Source: Lachnospiraceae bacterium (GTDB lineage: Bacteria > Bacillota > Clostridia > Lachnospirales > Lachnospiraceae). From it: DNA of 64,000 nt. Of this stretch, positions 53,704 to 62,187 are shown in pieces. The translations under genes and the position numbers were made by a program. Within the stretch, counting starts at the first letter, position 1; each line of letters begins with the position of its first letter. The notes under the pieces are model-generated. The model was given only the letters and a program-made list of their open reading frames with translations. It did no database searches and was not told where the DNA came from. The stretch lies in the NCBI GenBank assembly GCA_021200995.1, contig JAJQFS010000045.1:16484-80483 (forward strand), read 5' to 3'.

Positions 53704-54237
53704 ATGGACATCGGAGGGAAAATCAAGGAACTGCGTCTGATGAAGAATCTGACGCAGGAGGAGCTGGCGGATCGGGCGGAGCTTTCAAAGGGCTTTATTT
53801 CGCAGCTGGAGAGAAATCTGACCTCGCCGTCGATCTCCACGCTGACGGATATTCTGACCTGTCTGGGGACAGATCTGAAGGAATTTTTCAGCGACTCGGA
53901 GGACACGCAGATTGTGTTCAAAAAGACGGATTATTTTGAAAAGATCGACGAGGAGCGGGGTAATGTGATCCAGTGGGTGATACCCAACGCGCAGAAAAAC
54001 ACGATGGAGCCTATCCTGGTGACGATTGAGAAGGGCGGCAGGACGGAGGCTCTCGACCCTCTCGAGGGAGAGGAGTTCGGATTTTTACTGAGCGGCAGCG
54101 CGGACCTGCATATCGGTTCCAAAACATATAAGGTCAGAGCGGGAGAGTCTTTTTATTTTGCGGCGAAGTATCGCCATTATCTGACCTCATCCACGGGGGC
54201 GAAGCTTTTGTGGATCAGCACACCGCCGAGTTTTTAG
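53704..54237 (+). CDS. XRE family regulator with C-terminal cupin domain (PuuR-like)
   Basis: This 177-residue protein has an N-terminal helix-turn-helix ([40 protein letters not shown]; residues about 6-60) and a C-terminal cupin ([39 protein letters not shown]; about 110-175). Proteins of this layout, such as PuuR, sense small ligands in the cupin and repress polyamine genes. It is the first gene of the potABCD operon, 16 bp before potA, and an operator-like palindrome lies in its leader. Sensing of putrescine or spermidine is inferred. Confidence 0.88.
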   Translation: MDIGGKIKELRLMKNLTQEELADRAELSKGFISQLERNLTSPSISTLTDILTCLGTDLKEFFSDSEDTQIVFKKTDYFEKIDEERGNVIQWVIPNAQKNTMEPILVTIEKGGRTEALDPLEGEEFGFLLSGSADLHIGSKTYKVRAGESFYFAAKYRHYLTSSTGAKLLWISTPPSF

Positions 54238-54253
54238 AACAGAGAGGGGTATT

Positions 54254-55294
54254 ATGAAAAACAAGATCATCGAGTTAAAAAACTTGACCCACAATTTCGG
54301 CGACCAGCAGGTCCTGAAGGGTATTAACCTGAATATTTACCAGAATGAGTTCCTGACACTTTTAGGCCCCTCCGGCTGCGGTAAGACGACTACGCTGCGC
54401 ATCATCGCGGGATTTGAGGAGCCTACCGGCGGCGAGGTTTTATTTAATAGAATCGATGTATCAAAGGTGCCGGCCTACAAGAGAGAGGTCAATACTGTTT
54501 TTCAGAACTATGCGCTCTTTCCCTTCCTGAACGTGCGGGACAATGTCGCTTTCGGCCTGAAAATCAAAAAAGTAGATCAGAAATTTATAGACGCGAAGGT
54601 CAGCGACACCTTAAAACTGGTGGGTCTGGAGGGCTTCGAGGACAGGGACGTGACCCTGCTCTCCGGTGGCCAGCAGCAGCGCGTGGCCATTGCCCGCGCC
54701 CTGGTCAACGAGCCGAAAGTGCTTTTATTAGATGAGCCGCTGGGTGCGCTGGATGCCAAGCTTCGCAAAGAAATGCAGACGGAGTTAAAAAAGATCCAGG
54801 AGGAGGTTGGGATTACCTTTATTTTTGTGACGCACGATCAGGAAGAGGCTTTGTCCATGTCCGATACTGTTGTGGTCATGAACGAAGGCGTCATTCAGCA
54901 GATCGGGACTCCGGAGGATATTTATAATGAGCCGGAGAACCGCTTTGTGGCCAGCTTCATCGGTGCCTCCAACATTATAGGAGACGCGATTATGAAAGAG
55001 GACTGCCTTGTCAGCTTCGATGATCAGGATTTTGAGTGTGTCGACAAGGGCTTTAAGGAGAATGAGCCGGTGGAAGTGGTCATTCGCCCGGAGGATATTG
55101 AACTGGTGAAGCCCAAGCAGGGGTTATTGCAAGGTGTTGTGAAGTCTGTGGTCTTCAAGGGCGTTCACTATGAGCTGACAGTGGAGACGGAGTACCGGGA
55201 TTATCTGGTGCAGACCACCCGCCAGTTTGAGGTGGAGGATAAGGTCGGGCTGACCTTTGAGCCCGAAGGAATCCATGTGATGTACCCGATGTGA
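54254..55294 (+). CDS. potA: Spermidine/putrescine ABC transporter ATP-binding protein
   Basis: PotA powers polyamine uptake. The 346-residue protein has [20 protein letters not shown] (Walker A), [20 protein letters not shown] (Q-loop region), [16 protein letters not shown] (signature), [20 protein letters not shown] (Walker B) and [14 protein letters not shown] (switch His). The C-terminal TOBE domain follows ([20 protein letters not shown]). GAGAGGGG precedes the ATG. The stop is followed by potB after 11 bp. Confidence 0.95.
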   Translation: MKNKIIELKNLTHNFGDQQVLKGINLNIYQNEFLTLLGPSGCGKTTTLRIIAGFEEPTGGEVLFNRIDVSKVPAYKREVNTVFQNYALFPFLNVRDNVAFGLKIKKVDQKFIDAKVSDTLKLVGLEGFEDRDVTLLSGGQQQRVAIARALVNEPKVLLLDEPLGALDAKLRKEMQTELKKIQEEVGITFIFVTHDQEEALSMSDTVVVMNEGVIQQIGTPEDIYNEPENRFVASFIGASNIIGDAIMKEDCLVSFDDQDFECVDKGFKENEPVEVVIRPEDIELVKPKQGLLQGVVKSVVFKGVHYELTVETEYRDYLVQTTRQFEVEDKVGLTFEPEGIHVMYPM

Positions 55295-55305
55295 GGAGGT
55301 TTTTT

Positions 55306-56136
55306 ATGAAATATTACGTCAAAATGGTGCGCCCCTACATGGTCTGGTCCTTCCTGATGGTCGTCATCCCGATGGTGCTGATCGCCATTTATTCCGTGAC
55401 CACCGGGGGCAATACCTTAGTCAATATCCAGTTTACGCTGGAGAACTTCGCCAAATTCGCGGAGCCCATTTATGTCCAGGTTTTTATCAAATCTTTAAGG
55501 ATCGGCCTGATCACTGTGGGAATCTGTCTGGTTCTGGGTTATTTGCTGGCTTATCAGATCTGCCGTTTTGAGGAGAGAATTCAGAGCAGCCTGATTTTGC
55601 TGGTGACCATTCCCATGTGGATCAATACCCTGCTGCGTACATATGCCTGGATCAGTATTCTGTCTGACAACGGCATTATCAATACCTTTTTGCAGGCGCT
55701 GGGACTGGAGCCTGTGACCATGATGTACACAAACTTTGCTGTGATTATCGGTATGGTGAGCGATTTCCTGCCTTTCATGGTGATCCCGATTCATACTTCA
55801 CTCAGTAAGATTGACAAATCTCTGATTGAGGCGGCCGAGGATCTGGGGGCGACGCCGTTTCAGACCTTTACGAAGGTCATTTTCAAGTTGTCCATTCCGG
55901 GTGTGTTAAATGGTGTGATCGTGACGTTCCTGCTTTCCATTTCCACCTTTGTCATCCCAAAGCTCCTGGGCGGCGGGCAGTATACCCTGATCGGCAACCT
56001 GATTGAGAATCAGTTTATTTCCGTGGGCAACTGGAACTTCGGCAGCGCTCTGTCCCTGATTTTGACAGTAGTGATCCTGGCGGCCATTACACTGATGCGA
56101 AAACTGGATCAGGAAGAAAAGGAGGAGGAACTGTGA
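55306..56136 (+). CDS. potB: Spermidine/putrescine ABC transporter permease PotB
   Basis: This 276-residue inner-membrane permease has six predicted membrane segments. The EAA loop that contacts PotA is visible in IEAAEDLGATPFQTFTKVIF (about residues 172-191). ATG 55306 after GAGGAGGT is preferred to the ATG at 55291, which overlaps the potA stop. potC starts with GTG inside the potB stop, so the two permeases are coupled. Confidence 0.93.
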   Translation: MKYYVKMVRPYMVWSFLMVVIPMVLIAIYSVTTGGNTLVNIQFTLENFAKFAEPIYVQVFIKSLRIGLITVGICLVLGYLLAYQICRFEERIQSSLILLVTIPMWINTLLRTYAWISILSDNGIINTFLQALGLEPVTMMYTNFAVIIGMVSDFLPFMVIPIHTSLSKIDKSLIEAAEDLGATPFQTFTKVIFKLSIPGVLNGVIVTFLLSISTFVIPKLLGGGQYTLIGNLIENQFISVGNWNFGSALSLILTVVILAAITLMRKLDQEEKEEEL

Positions 56137-56963
56137 AAAAGAAAAAGAGCCTTCCGGGCACAGTTTATATCATAGTCTGCTTCCTGTTTCTGTATCTGCC
56201 GATTTTTGTGACGATGTTTTTTTCCTTTAATTCGTCCAAGTCACTGACAAAATTTACCGGCTTTTCGCTGATGTGGTATCGGGAGCTGTTCGCGGACGCG
56301 GAGATCATGAGCGCCGTATCCGTGTCCATCACCATCGCGCTTTTGTCCACGGTGATTTCTACCGTTTTAGGAACGGCGACGGCCATCGGTCTGTCCAAAA
56401 ATAAAAAAGTAATCAAGGAGCTGATCATCAATATTAACAACATCCCGATTATGAATCCGGATATTGTGACGGCCATCGGTCTGATGATTTTATTTTCCTC
56501 GTTAAAGATTGAGAAGGGATATATGACGATGCTTCTGGCACATATTTCCTTCTGTACGCCCTATGTCATCACCAGCGTTTACCCGAAGGTGCGGGCGCTC
56601 AATCCAAACCTGGCCAACGCCGCCATGGACCTGGGCGCGACACCCTGGCAGGCATTATATAAGGTGATTATCCCCATGATCAAGGACGGGATATTCGCGG
56701 GAGTGCTGTTAGCGTTTACCATGTCGTTTGACGACTTTGTGATTTCCTACTTTGTGACCGGCAATGGTGTAAAAAACATTTCCATCATTGCATACAATAT
56801 GACGAAGCGTACCAACCCGACCATCAACGCGTTGTCCACGATCGTAATTCTGGTAATTATGATTATGCTGATCATTGCGAACGTCGTGCCGGCTGTGATG
56901 AAGAAGCGAAAAAAGCAGGCGATTGTCAGGCAGGAGCAGACAGACCAGGGAGCGGCGGCGTAA
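56133..56963 (+). CDS. potC: Spermidine/putrescine ABC transporter permease PotC
   Basis: This 276-residue second permease has a GTG start (GTGAAAAAG) overlapping the potB stop by four bases and preceded by AAGGAGGAGG. Six membrane segments are predicted, with the EAA loop at NAAMDLGATPWQALYKVIIP (about residues 160-180). The C-terminus is basic and short. PotB and PotC together form the channel for polyamines. Confidence 0.93.
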   Translation: MKKKKSLPGTVYIIVCFLFLYLPIFVTMFFSFNSSKSLTKFTGFSLMWYRELFADAEIMSAVSVSITIALLSTVISTVLGTATAIGLSKNKKVIKELIININNIPIMNPDIVTAIGLMILFSSLKIEKGYMTMLLAHISFCTPYVITSVYPKVRALNPNLANAAMDLGATPWQALYKVIIPMIKDGIFAGVLLAFTMSFDDFVISYFVTGNGVKNISIIAYNMTKRTNPTINALSTIVILVIMIMLIIANVVPAVMKKRKKQAIVRQEQTDQGAAA

Positions 56964-57031
56964 GAGAATTGGAAAATTTCAGAAAAATGGAAATTGAACT
57001 GTAAACATATCACAAACGAGGAGGATATTGG

Positions 57032-58087
57032 ATGATGAAAAAGAAATTACTGGCTGTATTGGCTGCGGCGGGAATGACCGCGCTGGCACTTTCCGGCTGC
57101 GGCAGCAGTGGAAGCGGCGCGACATTGAAGGTATATAATGCGGGCGAGTATATCGACACCAGCCTGCTGACGAAGTTTGAAAAAGAGTATGACTGTGATG
57201 TTGTCTATGAGACGTTCGATTCCAATGAGTCGATGTACACAAAAATATTAAGCGGTGAATCGTACGATGTGCTGATTCCTTCCGATTATATGATCGAGCG
57301 TTTGATCAAGGAGGATTACCTGCAGAAGATTGACTGGGACAAAGTCCCGAACAGTGTGAATCTGAATGCGGATATCATGGGGCAGGATTTTGATCCGGAT
57401 AATGAGTACAGCGTCCCTTATTTCTATGGGACGGTGGGAATTTTATATGATACCACGGTAGTGGATGAAGCAGATTTGGCCGATGGCTGGGAGCTTTTAC
57501 GCAACACAAAATACGCGGGAGACATCTATATGTATGACTCTGAGCGTGATTCCTTTATGATCGCGTTAAAGGCGCTTGGTTATTCCATGAACACGGATAA
57601 TACGGATGAGATTGATGAAGCCTACGAGTGGCTGATCGAGCAGAGAGATCTGATGTCTCCGATCTACGCCGGAGACGACGTGATCGACAATATGGTGTCC
57701 GGCAATAAATCCATCGCCATCGTTTACTCCGGCGACGCTGCCTATATTATGTCTGAAAATGAGGATCTGGCATATTTTCAGCCGGAGGAGGGAACCAATG
57801 AGTGGTTTGACTGTATGGTCATCATGAAGGATTCCGAGCAGGTGGATCTGGCCCATGAATTCATTAATTTCATGCTGGACGTGGACAACGCAACGGCCAA
57901 TACCGCGGAGGTGGGTTACACGTCGCCGGTTACGGAGGCTTATGAGACGATGATTTCAGAGGATTACGCGGGTATTTCTTCTTACACGCCGGATATGACT
58001 AATCCGCTGGATGAGTGCTTCCGTTACCAGACGAGCGAAATCAAGCAGTATTTCGCGGATCTGTGGACGAAGGTGAAGGCGTACTAA
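57032..58087 (+). CDS. potD: Spermidine/putrescine-binding lipoprotein PotD
   Basis: This 351-residue solute-binding protein has signal LLAVLAAAGMTALALSGCGS (lipobox LSGC, Cys near 22), so it is anchored outside the membrane. Mature features match PotD: LKVYNAGEYIDTSLLTKFEK, YDVLIPSDYMIERLIKEDYL, DNEYSVPYFYGTVGILYDT and NPLDECFRYQTSEIKQYFAD. Substrate could be spermidine or putrescine. CGAGGAGGA precedes the start. Last gene of the operon. Confidence 0.93.
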   Translation: MMKKKLLAVLAAAGMTALALSGCGSSGSGATLKVYNAGEYIDTSLLTKFEKEYDCDVVYETFDSNESMYTKILSGESYDVLIPSDYMIERLIKEDYLQKIDWDKVPNSVNLNADIMGQDFDPDNEYSVPYFYGTVGILYDTTVVDEADLADGWELLRNTKYAGDIYMYDSERDSFMIALKALGYSMNTDNTDEIDEAYEWLIEQRDLMSPIYAGDDVIDNMVSGNKSIAIVYSGDAAYIMSENEDLAYFQPEEGTNEWFDCMVIMKDSEQVDLAHEFINFMLDVDNATANTAEVGYTSPVTEAYETMISEDYAGISSYTPDMTNPLDECFRYQTSEIKQYFADLWTKVKAY

Positions 58088-58131
58088 ACTGTGAATAGTA
58101 ACAAAAAGTTGCAAAAATTTCAAAATAATAC

Positions 58132-58160
58132 TTGACGAATCACGGCAGATCTGGTAAAGT
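58132..58160 (+). promoter_or_regulatory. Promoter of the tRNA-Leu gene
   Basis: TTGACG at 58132-58137, 17-bp spacing and TAAAGT at 58155-58160, 26 bp upstream of the tRNA 5' end. Confidence 0.75.
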
Positions 58161-58185
58161 ATCATTTGTTCGCGGCAAGCGAAAT

Positions 58186-58269
58186 GCGGAAGTGGCGGAA
58201 TTGGCAGACGCGCACGGTTCAGGTCCGTGTGGAGGTTACTCCTTGAGGGTTCAAGTCCCTTCTTCCGCA
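58186..58269 (+). tRNA. tRNA-Leu (anticodon CAG)
   Basis: The 84-nt class II tRNA has acceptor stem GCGGAAG/CTTCCGC with discriminator A. D arm GGCGGAATTGGCAGACGCGC, anticodon stem CACGG/CCGTG with loop TTCAGGT (anticodon CAG, reads CUG), a long variable arm (TGGAGGTTACTCCTTGA) and T arm GGGTTCAAGTCCC follow. CCA is not encoded and must be added after transcription. Its own promoter and terminator make it a single-gene unit. Confidence 0.96.
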
Positions 58270-58282
58270 GTCTGATGAGATG

Positions 58283-58322
58283 GCTCAGAAATCCTTTGGA
58301 AAGGTTTTCTGAGCTTTTTATT
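58283..58322 (+). terminator. Terminator of the tRNA-Leu gene
   Basis: GCTCAGAAA and TTTCTGAGC with inner CCTTT/AAAGG form a long near-perfect stem, followed by TTTTTATTTT. Confidence 0.9.
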
Positions 58323-58337
58323 TTGACACAGTAAAAT

Positions 58338-58363
58338 CCCCGCCCGGGTCAATCCGGGCGGGG
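58338..58363 (-). terminator. Terminator of the calcium-loop repeat gene
   Basis: CCCCGCCCGG and CCGGGCGGGG form a perfect 10-bp G+C stem with a 6-nt loop. Read on the minus strand it is followed by ATTTTAC, downstream of the gene at 58421-58852. Confidence 0.7.
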
Positions 58364-58420
58364 GAAATGCTGCAATTATATTTTGCGGCTCTTTCTGATA
58401 GGCGGCTCTACGCTTCTTCA

Positions 58421-58852
58421 TTATAGTTTACTGCCTTCATTTTCGGTATTCTGTTGCGAATTCTCATCCTCGTCTTCATCTGAAAATTCCGGATTTTCCG
58501 TGATTATCATGTCCGGCTCTCCATCACCGTCTACGTCAACAAAGGCGGTATCCATTTCGCCGTCCCCGGTAGTGTCAGCAGTTACAACATCAATCGTACC
58601 GTCGCCGTCCAGATCCTTCATGACAGTATCAATATTTCCGTCGCCGGTGGTATCCATCATTACAGTGTCAATTTTGCCATCGCCGGTAGTGTCAGCCATG
58701 ACGCCGTCTACTTTGCCATCGCCGTCCAGATCCAATGGAATGATTTTGTCTTCTTCGTCCTGTTTTTTTCTTACCTTTTTCACGATTACTGCGGTAATAC
58801 CCGCGGCAGCGCCAATCAGCACCGCGCCTTTTAAGATTTTCTTTTTGTTCAT
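58421..58852 (-). CDS. Membrane-anchored protein with six DxDGDG calcium-loop repeats
   Basis: This 143-residue protein has a basic start (MNKKKILKG), one membrane segment (AVLIGAAAGITAVIV, about residues 10-24) and a basic stop-transfer segment KKVRKK. Six tandem 13-residue repeats follow, such as DLDGDGKVDGVMA, DTTGDGKIDTVMM and DVDGDGEPDMIIT (about residues 41-120). D-x-D/T-G-D-G-x-x-D is the loop of EF-hand, dockerin and thrombospondin type 3 repeats, so Ca2+ binding is likely. The C-terminus is acidic. I do not know a named family. It is transcribed away from the Hsp20 gene. Confidence 0.75.
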   Translation of the reverse strand: MNKKKILKGAVLIGAAAGITAVIVKKVRKKQDEEDKIIPLDLDGDGKVDGVMADTTGDGKIDTVMMDTTGDGNIDTVMKDLDGDGTIDVVTADTTGDGEMDTAFVDVDGDGEPDMIITENPEFSDEDEDENSQQNTENEGSKL

Positions 58853-59064
58853 TTTCTGCTCCTGTTCCGCAACCTTTGGCTGCTGAGTCTGTCAGGCGAA
58901 TGCCTGTTCCAATTCCCATATCATAAACTAGCATATACAATCGAGCCATTCAAGAAAAGAAATGGAAATATTTTATAAAGAAATTCAGCGATGCTTCCTG
59001 CTTCTACAAGATGGCTGGTATTGTCTGAAAATTAGAAAAGCTTAATATTTATTTTATATTCAAA

Positions 59065-59091
59065 TTAGCACTCAATGCTTGACAGTGCTAA
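59065..59091. promoter_or_regulatory. CIRCE operator (HrcA binding site)
   Basis: TTAGCACTC-N9-CAGTGCTAA matches the CIRCE consensus TTAGCACTC-N9-GAGTGCTAA with one mismatch. It overlaps the -35 box of the hsp20 promoter, so HrcA would block transcription and heat stress would release it. The hrcA gene is not in the window. Confidence 0.9.
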
Positions 59092-59107
59092 AAATGAGTG
59101 TTATAAC
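59079..59107 (+). promoter_or_regulatory. Promoter of the hsp20 gene
   Basis: A perfect TTGACA at 59079-59084, 17-bp spacing and TATAAC at 59102-59107. The -35 lies inside the CIRCE operator. Confidence 0.85.
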
Positions 59108-59180
59108 ACATATAGAACAAAGGAGATGAGGGCCGGAGTTCTTAAGATAATATAGTGCAGTAGAAAAGGAGTAATAGATT

Positions 59181-59645
59181 ATGTTGAGACCAAGTATTTA
59201 TGGAAGAAATTTGTGGGATGAGTTTTTTGATGATTTCGAAAATGATATGGAAGAGGAGTTTTTCCATCCGGCAAGAAGAGGCCATCCGGGACGTGGTAAT
59301 GCCGCGGACATGATGAGGACAGATGTAAAGGAAAAGGATAGCGACTATGAAGTCACCATGAACCTGCCCGGGATTCAGAAGGAAAATGTGAAGGTGCAGT
59401 TAGAAGACGGTTACCTGACGGTGAGCGCATCCAGTGATACCAATAACGACCAGAAGGATAATGACGGCAGATATATCCGCCGCGAGCGCTATATGGGTGC
59501 TTTCAGCCGTTCCTTCTATGTGGGTGAGGATGTGAAGCAGGAGGATATCAAGGCGAAGTTTGAGAACGGAACCCTGATACTGACAGTGCCGAAGAAAGAA
59601 CAGCAGCCGGCGGTCGAGGAAAAGAGCTATATCGAAATCGAATGA
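59181..59645 (+). CDS. Small heat shock protein, Hsp20/alpha-crystallin family
   Basis: This 154-residue ATP-independent chaperone holds unfolding proteins under heat stress. The N-terminal LRPSIYGRNLWDEFFDDFEN is typical of clostridial Hsp18. The alpha-crystallin domain covers about residues 48-140: YEVTMNLPGIQKENVKVQLE, RYIRRERYMGAFSRSFYVG, and AKFENGTLILTVPKKEQ with the conserved G-T-L. A CIRCE site controls its promoter. AAAAGGAG lies upstream of the ATG and a terminator follows. Confidence 0.94.
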   Translation: MLRPSIYGRNLWDEFFDDFENDMEEEFFHPARRGHPGRGNAADMMRTDVKEKDSDYEVTMNLPGIQKENVKVQLEDGYLTVSASSDTNNDQKDNDGRYIRRERYMGAFSRSFYVGEDVKQEDIKAKFENGTLILTVPKKEQQPAVEEKSYIEIE

Positions 59646-59660
59646 TTTTCAAAAGAAAGA

Positions 59661-59698
59661 AATGCTCTGTCTTAAGTTGGAAAGGCAGAGCATTTTTT
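59661..59698 (+). terminator. Terminator of the hsp20 gene
   Basis: AATGCTCTG and CAGAGCATT form a 9-bp stem followed by TTTTT. Confidence 0.85.
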
Positions 59699-59739
59699 AG
59701 TTACATTTTTTCGGAAATAAAATCATTTCTGGCGATACC

Positions 59740-59768
59740 TTGAACTCTCATTTTTTTCGTGCTACAAT
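59740..59768 (+). promoter_or_regulatory. Promoter of the cytidylate-kinase-like gene
   Basis: TTGAAC at 59740-59745, 17-bp spacing and TACAAT at 59763-59768. It excludes an in-frame start at 59740 and supports the ATG at 59803. Confidence 0.65.
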
Positions 59769-59802
59769 GTTTTTAATTGTAAAGAAAAAGGAGGCGGCTT
59801 CT

Positions 59803-60441
59803 ATGCAGAAAATGGTGATCACCATCGCCAGGCAGTACGGCAGCGGCGGCAGCGTTGTGGGGCAGATGCTCGCGGAGCAGCTTGGTATTGAGTATTACGA
59901 TAAAGAACTGCTGAGCATGGTCAGCGGCGAGAGAGGAATCGACCAGGATCTGCTGGCGCGGGCGGATGAGAAAGCGCGGCCCAGTTTCCTTTTCGGCCTG
60001 GTCAAATCTGTATATGACCATGAGAAACCGGCGGAAGACCTGGATGAGGAAGTGACCAGCGAGAAGCTGTTCCATTATCAGGCGAAGCTGATCAAGGCCG
60101 TGGCCTCCGAAGAGAGCTGTGTGATTATCGGACGCTGCGCGGATTTCGTACTGAAAGACTTTCCGAACGTGCTGAGGGTTTTCATTCACGCGCCGGAGGA
60201 CAAACGGTTAGACCGCGCCTGGTCCATCCGCTCTGACCTGCAGTTAAAGGAAGTCTCCCGCTATATTGAGAAGATCGACAGACGTCGGGGTTCGTATTAT
60301 AAATGTTATACAGGGCAGAACTGGACAGACGCCAGGAATTATGACCTGTGTATCGACAGCGGCAAGCTGGGCTACCAGGGCTGTGTGGATACGATCATAC
60401 AGCAGCTGAAGCTCTGCTATGACATTGAAATTGGAAAATAA
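59803..60441 (+). CDS. Cytidylate kinase-like family protein
   Basis: This 212-residue P-loop protein begins MVITIARQYGSGGSVVGQML (residues 3-22); the GSGGS loop takes the place of the Walker A motif, as in the Cytidylate_kin2 family. ESCVIIGRCADFVLKDFPNV and LRVFIHAPEDKRLDRAW follow, as in nucleoside monophosphate kinases. The substrate of this family is not settled; it is distinct from the Cmk that serves CMP. ATG 59803 has AAAAGGAGG upstream. The pyrophosphatase gene follows after 9 bp. Confidence 0.85.
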   Translation: MQKMVITIARQYGSGGSVVGQMLAEQLGIEYYDKELLSMVSGERGIDQDLLARADEKARPSFLFGLVKSVYDHEKPAEDLDEEVTSEKLFHYQAKLIKAVASEESCVIIGRCADFVLKDFPNVLRVFIHAPEDKRLDRAWSIRSDLQLKEVSRYIEKIDRRRGSYYKCYTGQNWTDARNYDLCIDSGKLGYQGCVDTIIQQLKLCYDIEIGK

Positions 60442-60450
60442 GGGGTTTAT

Positions 60451-62106
60451 ATGAGCGAAGGAAAACGCATCTATGTGGTAGGGCATAAAAATCCGGACAC
60501 GGATTCGATCTGTTCAGCCATCGCTTACGCGGAGTTAAAAAACCGGACCGCGCCGGATGGCTGGGTTTATGTGCCGAAACGGGCCGGCCATATGAACAAG
60601 GAAACGGAATTCGTTTTAAAGACCTTCGGTGTGGAAACACCCGGATATATGCCGGGGGTTGGCTGCCAGGCCAGGGACATGGAAATTCATACGCACCCCT
60701 ACGTGCCGCAGGATATTACCGTGATGGAGCTGTGGGATATCCTCGCGCAGAATAACGCGGTGACGATGCCCTTTACGGATGAAGAACAGCATCTGGAAGG
60801 CCTTCTGACCGTTGGGGACATTGCCCGTTACTTTATGAATCCGGAGGATGTAAAGCCTCTCTCCAGCGCGCATACGCTGTACAGCTGCATCGCCAAAACG
60901 CTGCAGGGAAGCATCGTAGTGGGAGACGGCAATGAACGTTTCACAAATGGCAAGGTTTTAATCGGTGCCGGCAACGAAGGACAGATTTCTGAGCGGACGA
61001 AACCGGGAGATCTGGTAGTGCTGGCGGACAGAGAGGAAGCACAGTTTGCTGCCATGAAAGCCGGTGCCGGCTGCTTAGTGATCAGCTGTGACAGTGAAGT
61101 GCAGCCGGATCTGATAGAAGAAGCAAAAATCCGCGGCTGCGTGGTCATCACGACCCCCATGGATACATACACGATCGCCAGGATCATCAATCTGGCGACG
61201 CCGGCCCGCTTCCTGATGCGGACGGAGAACCTGATCACGTTTTCCACCAGAGACGCGCTTCCCTATATTAAGGAAGTCATGGGACAGACTCGCCTGCGCG
61301 ACTTCCCGGTAATTGACAGCCAGGGACGCTGCAAGGGCACGGTTTCCCGCCGTAATTTAATTAATACCAAGAAAAAACAGGTTGTTTTAGTGGATCATAA
61401 TGAGGAATCTCAGGCCGTAGACGACATCCGGGATGCTGAGATTTTAGAGATCATCGACCATCATCGCATTGGCTCGATTGAGACCCTGTCTCCGATTTAT
61501 TTCCGCAATCAGCCCGTGGGCTGTACTGCGACGATTATCACCCAGATGTACCATGAGAGCCGCCAGGAGATTACGCCGCAGATTGCCGGACTTTTACTCT
61601 CCGCGATTCTCTCTGATACACTGATGTTCCGTTCTCCCACATGCACCAGCCTGGATGAAAATATTGCGCGGTATCTGGCCGATATTGCGAAGGTGGATGT
61701 TGAGTCCTATGCGAACGACATGTTTGCCGCCGGCAGTGACGTACAGGAAAAATCCGCGGAGGAAATTTTCTACCAGGACTTCAAAAAATTCAGCGTAGGC
61801 GATGTTTCCTTTGGCGTGGCGCAGATTACTTCCATGAACAGCAGTGTGCTGGACGTTGTTGGACAGAAGGTAAAGCCTTATATGGAAGACACCTGCGGCA
61901 AAAACGATACGCAGATGCTCTTCTTTATGCTGACAAATATTATCACGGAGTCCACAGATCTGATCTGTGTGGGGGAAGGCAGTACGCATTATGTGGAGAA
62001 CGCTTTCCAGGTGAAGGTAACGGACGGACATTGCGTCCTGCCCGGCGTGGTTTCCCGCAAAAAACAGATGATTCCGGCCATGATGAGCGCAATTCACGAG
62101 AACTGA
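60451..62106 (+). CDS. Manganese-dependent inorganic pyrophosphatase with CBS and DRTGG domains
   Basis: Family II pyrophosphatase, which splits pyrophosphate to drive biosynthesis. The 551-residue protein starts with the DHH-type metal site RIYVVGHKNPDTDSICSAIA. Residues about 70-310 hold a CBS domain pair interrupted by a DRTGG domain (LTVGDIARYFMNPEDVKPL; LIGAGNEGQISERTKPGDL; FPVIDSQGRCKGTVSRRNLI). The DHH motif (EIIDHHRIGS) and DHHA2 domain complete the enzyme. CBS-PPases bind adenine nucleotides and are controlled by them; the DRTGG form also binds diadenosine polyphosphates in known members. Confidence 0.92.
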   Translation: MSEGKRIYVVGHKNPDTDSICSAIAYAELKNRTAPDGWVYVPKRAGHMNKETEFVLKTFGVETPGYMPGVGCQARDMEIHTHPYVPQDITVMELWDILAQNNAVTMPFTDEEQHLEGLLTVGDIARYFMNPEDVKPLSSAHTLYSCIAKTLQGSIVVGDGNERFTNGKVLIGAGNEGQISERTKPGDLVVLADREEAQFAAMKAGAGCLVISCDSEVQPDLIEEAKIRGCVVITTPMDTYTIARIINLATPARFLMRTENLITFSTRDALPYIKEVMGQTRLRDFPVIDSQGRCKGTVSRRNLINTKKKQVVLVDHNEESQAVDDIRDAEILEIIDHHRIGSIETLSPIYFRNQPVGCTATIITQMYHESRQEITPQIAGLLLSAILSDTLMFRSPTCTSLDENIARYLADIAKVDVESYANDMFAAGSDVQEKSAEEIFYQDFKKFSVGDVSFGVAQITSMNSSVLDVVGQKVKPYMEDTCGKNDTQMLFFMLTNIITESTDLICVGEGSTHYVENAFQVKVTDGHCVLPGVVSRKKQMIPAMMSAIHEN

Positions 62107-62139
62107 TCATCATAAGCGGATGTATAACATACCGGCACG

Positions 62140-62170
62140 GCTGGCAGGGGTGTGACTATACCCTGCCGGC
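62140..62170. terminator. Hairpin between the pyrophosphatase and recJ genes
   Basis: GGCAGGG and CCCTGCC, extended by flanking GC pairs, form a stem around TGTGACTATA-like sequence. Without a T run it may be a weak terminator or processing site. Confidence 0.45.
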
Positions 62171-62187
62171 TCTTTACAGGGGGAACA

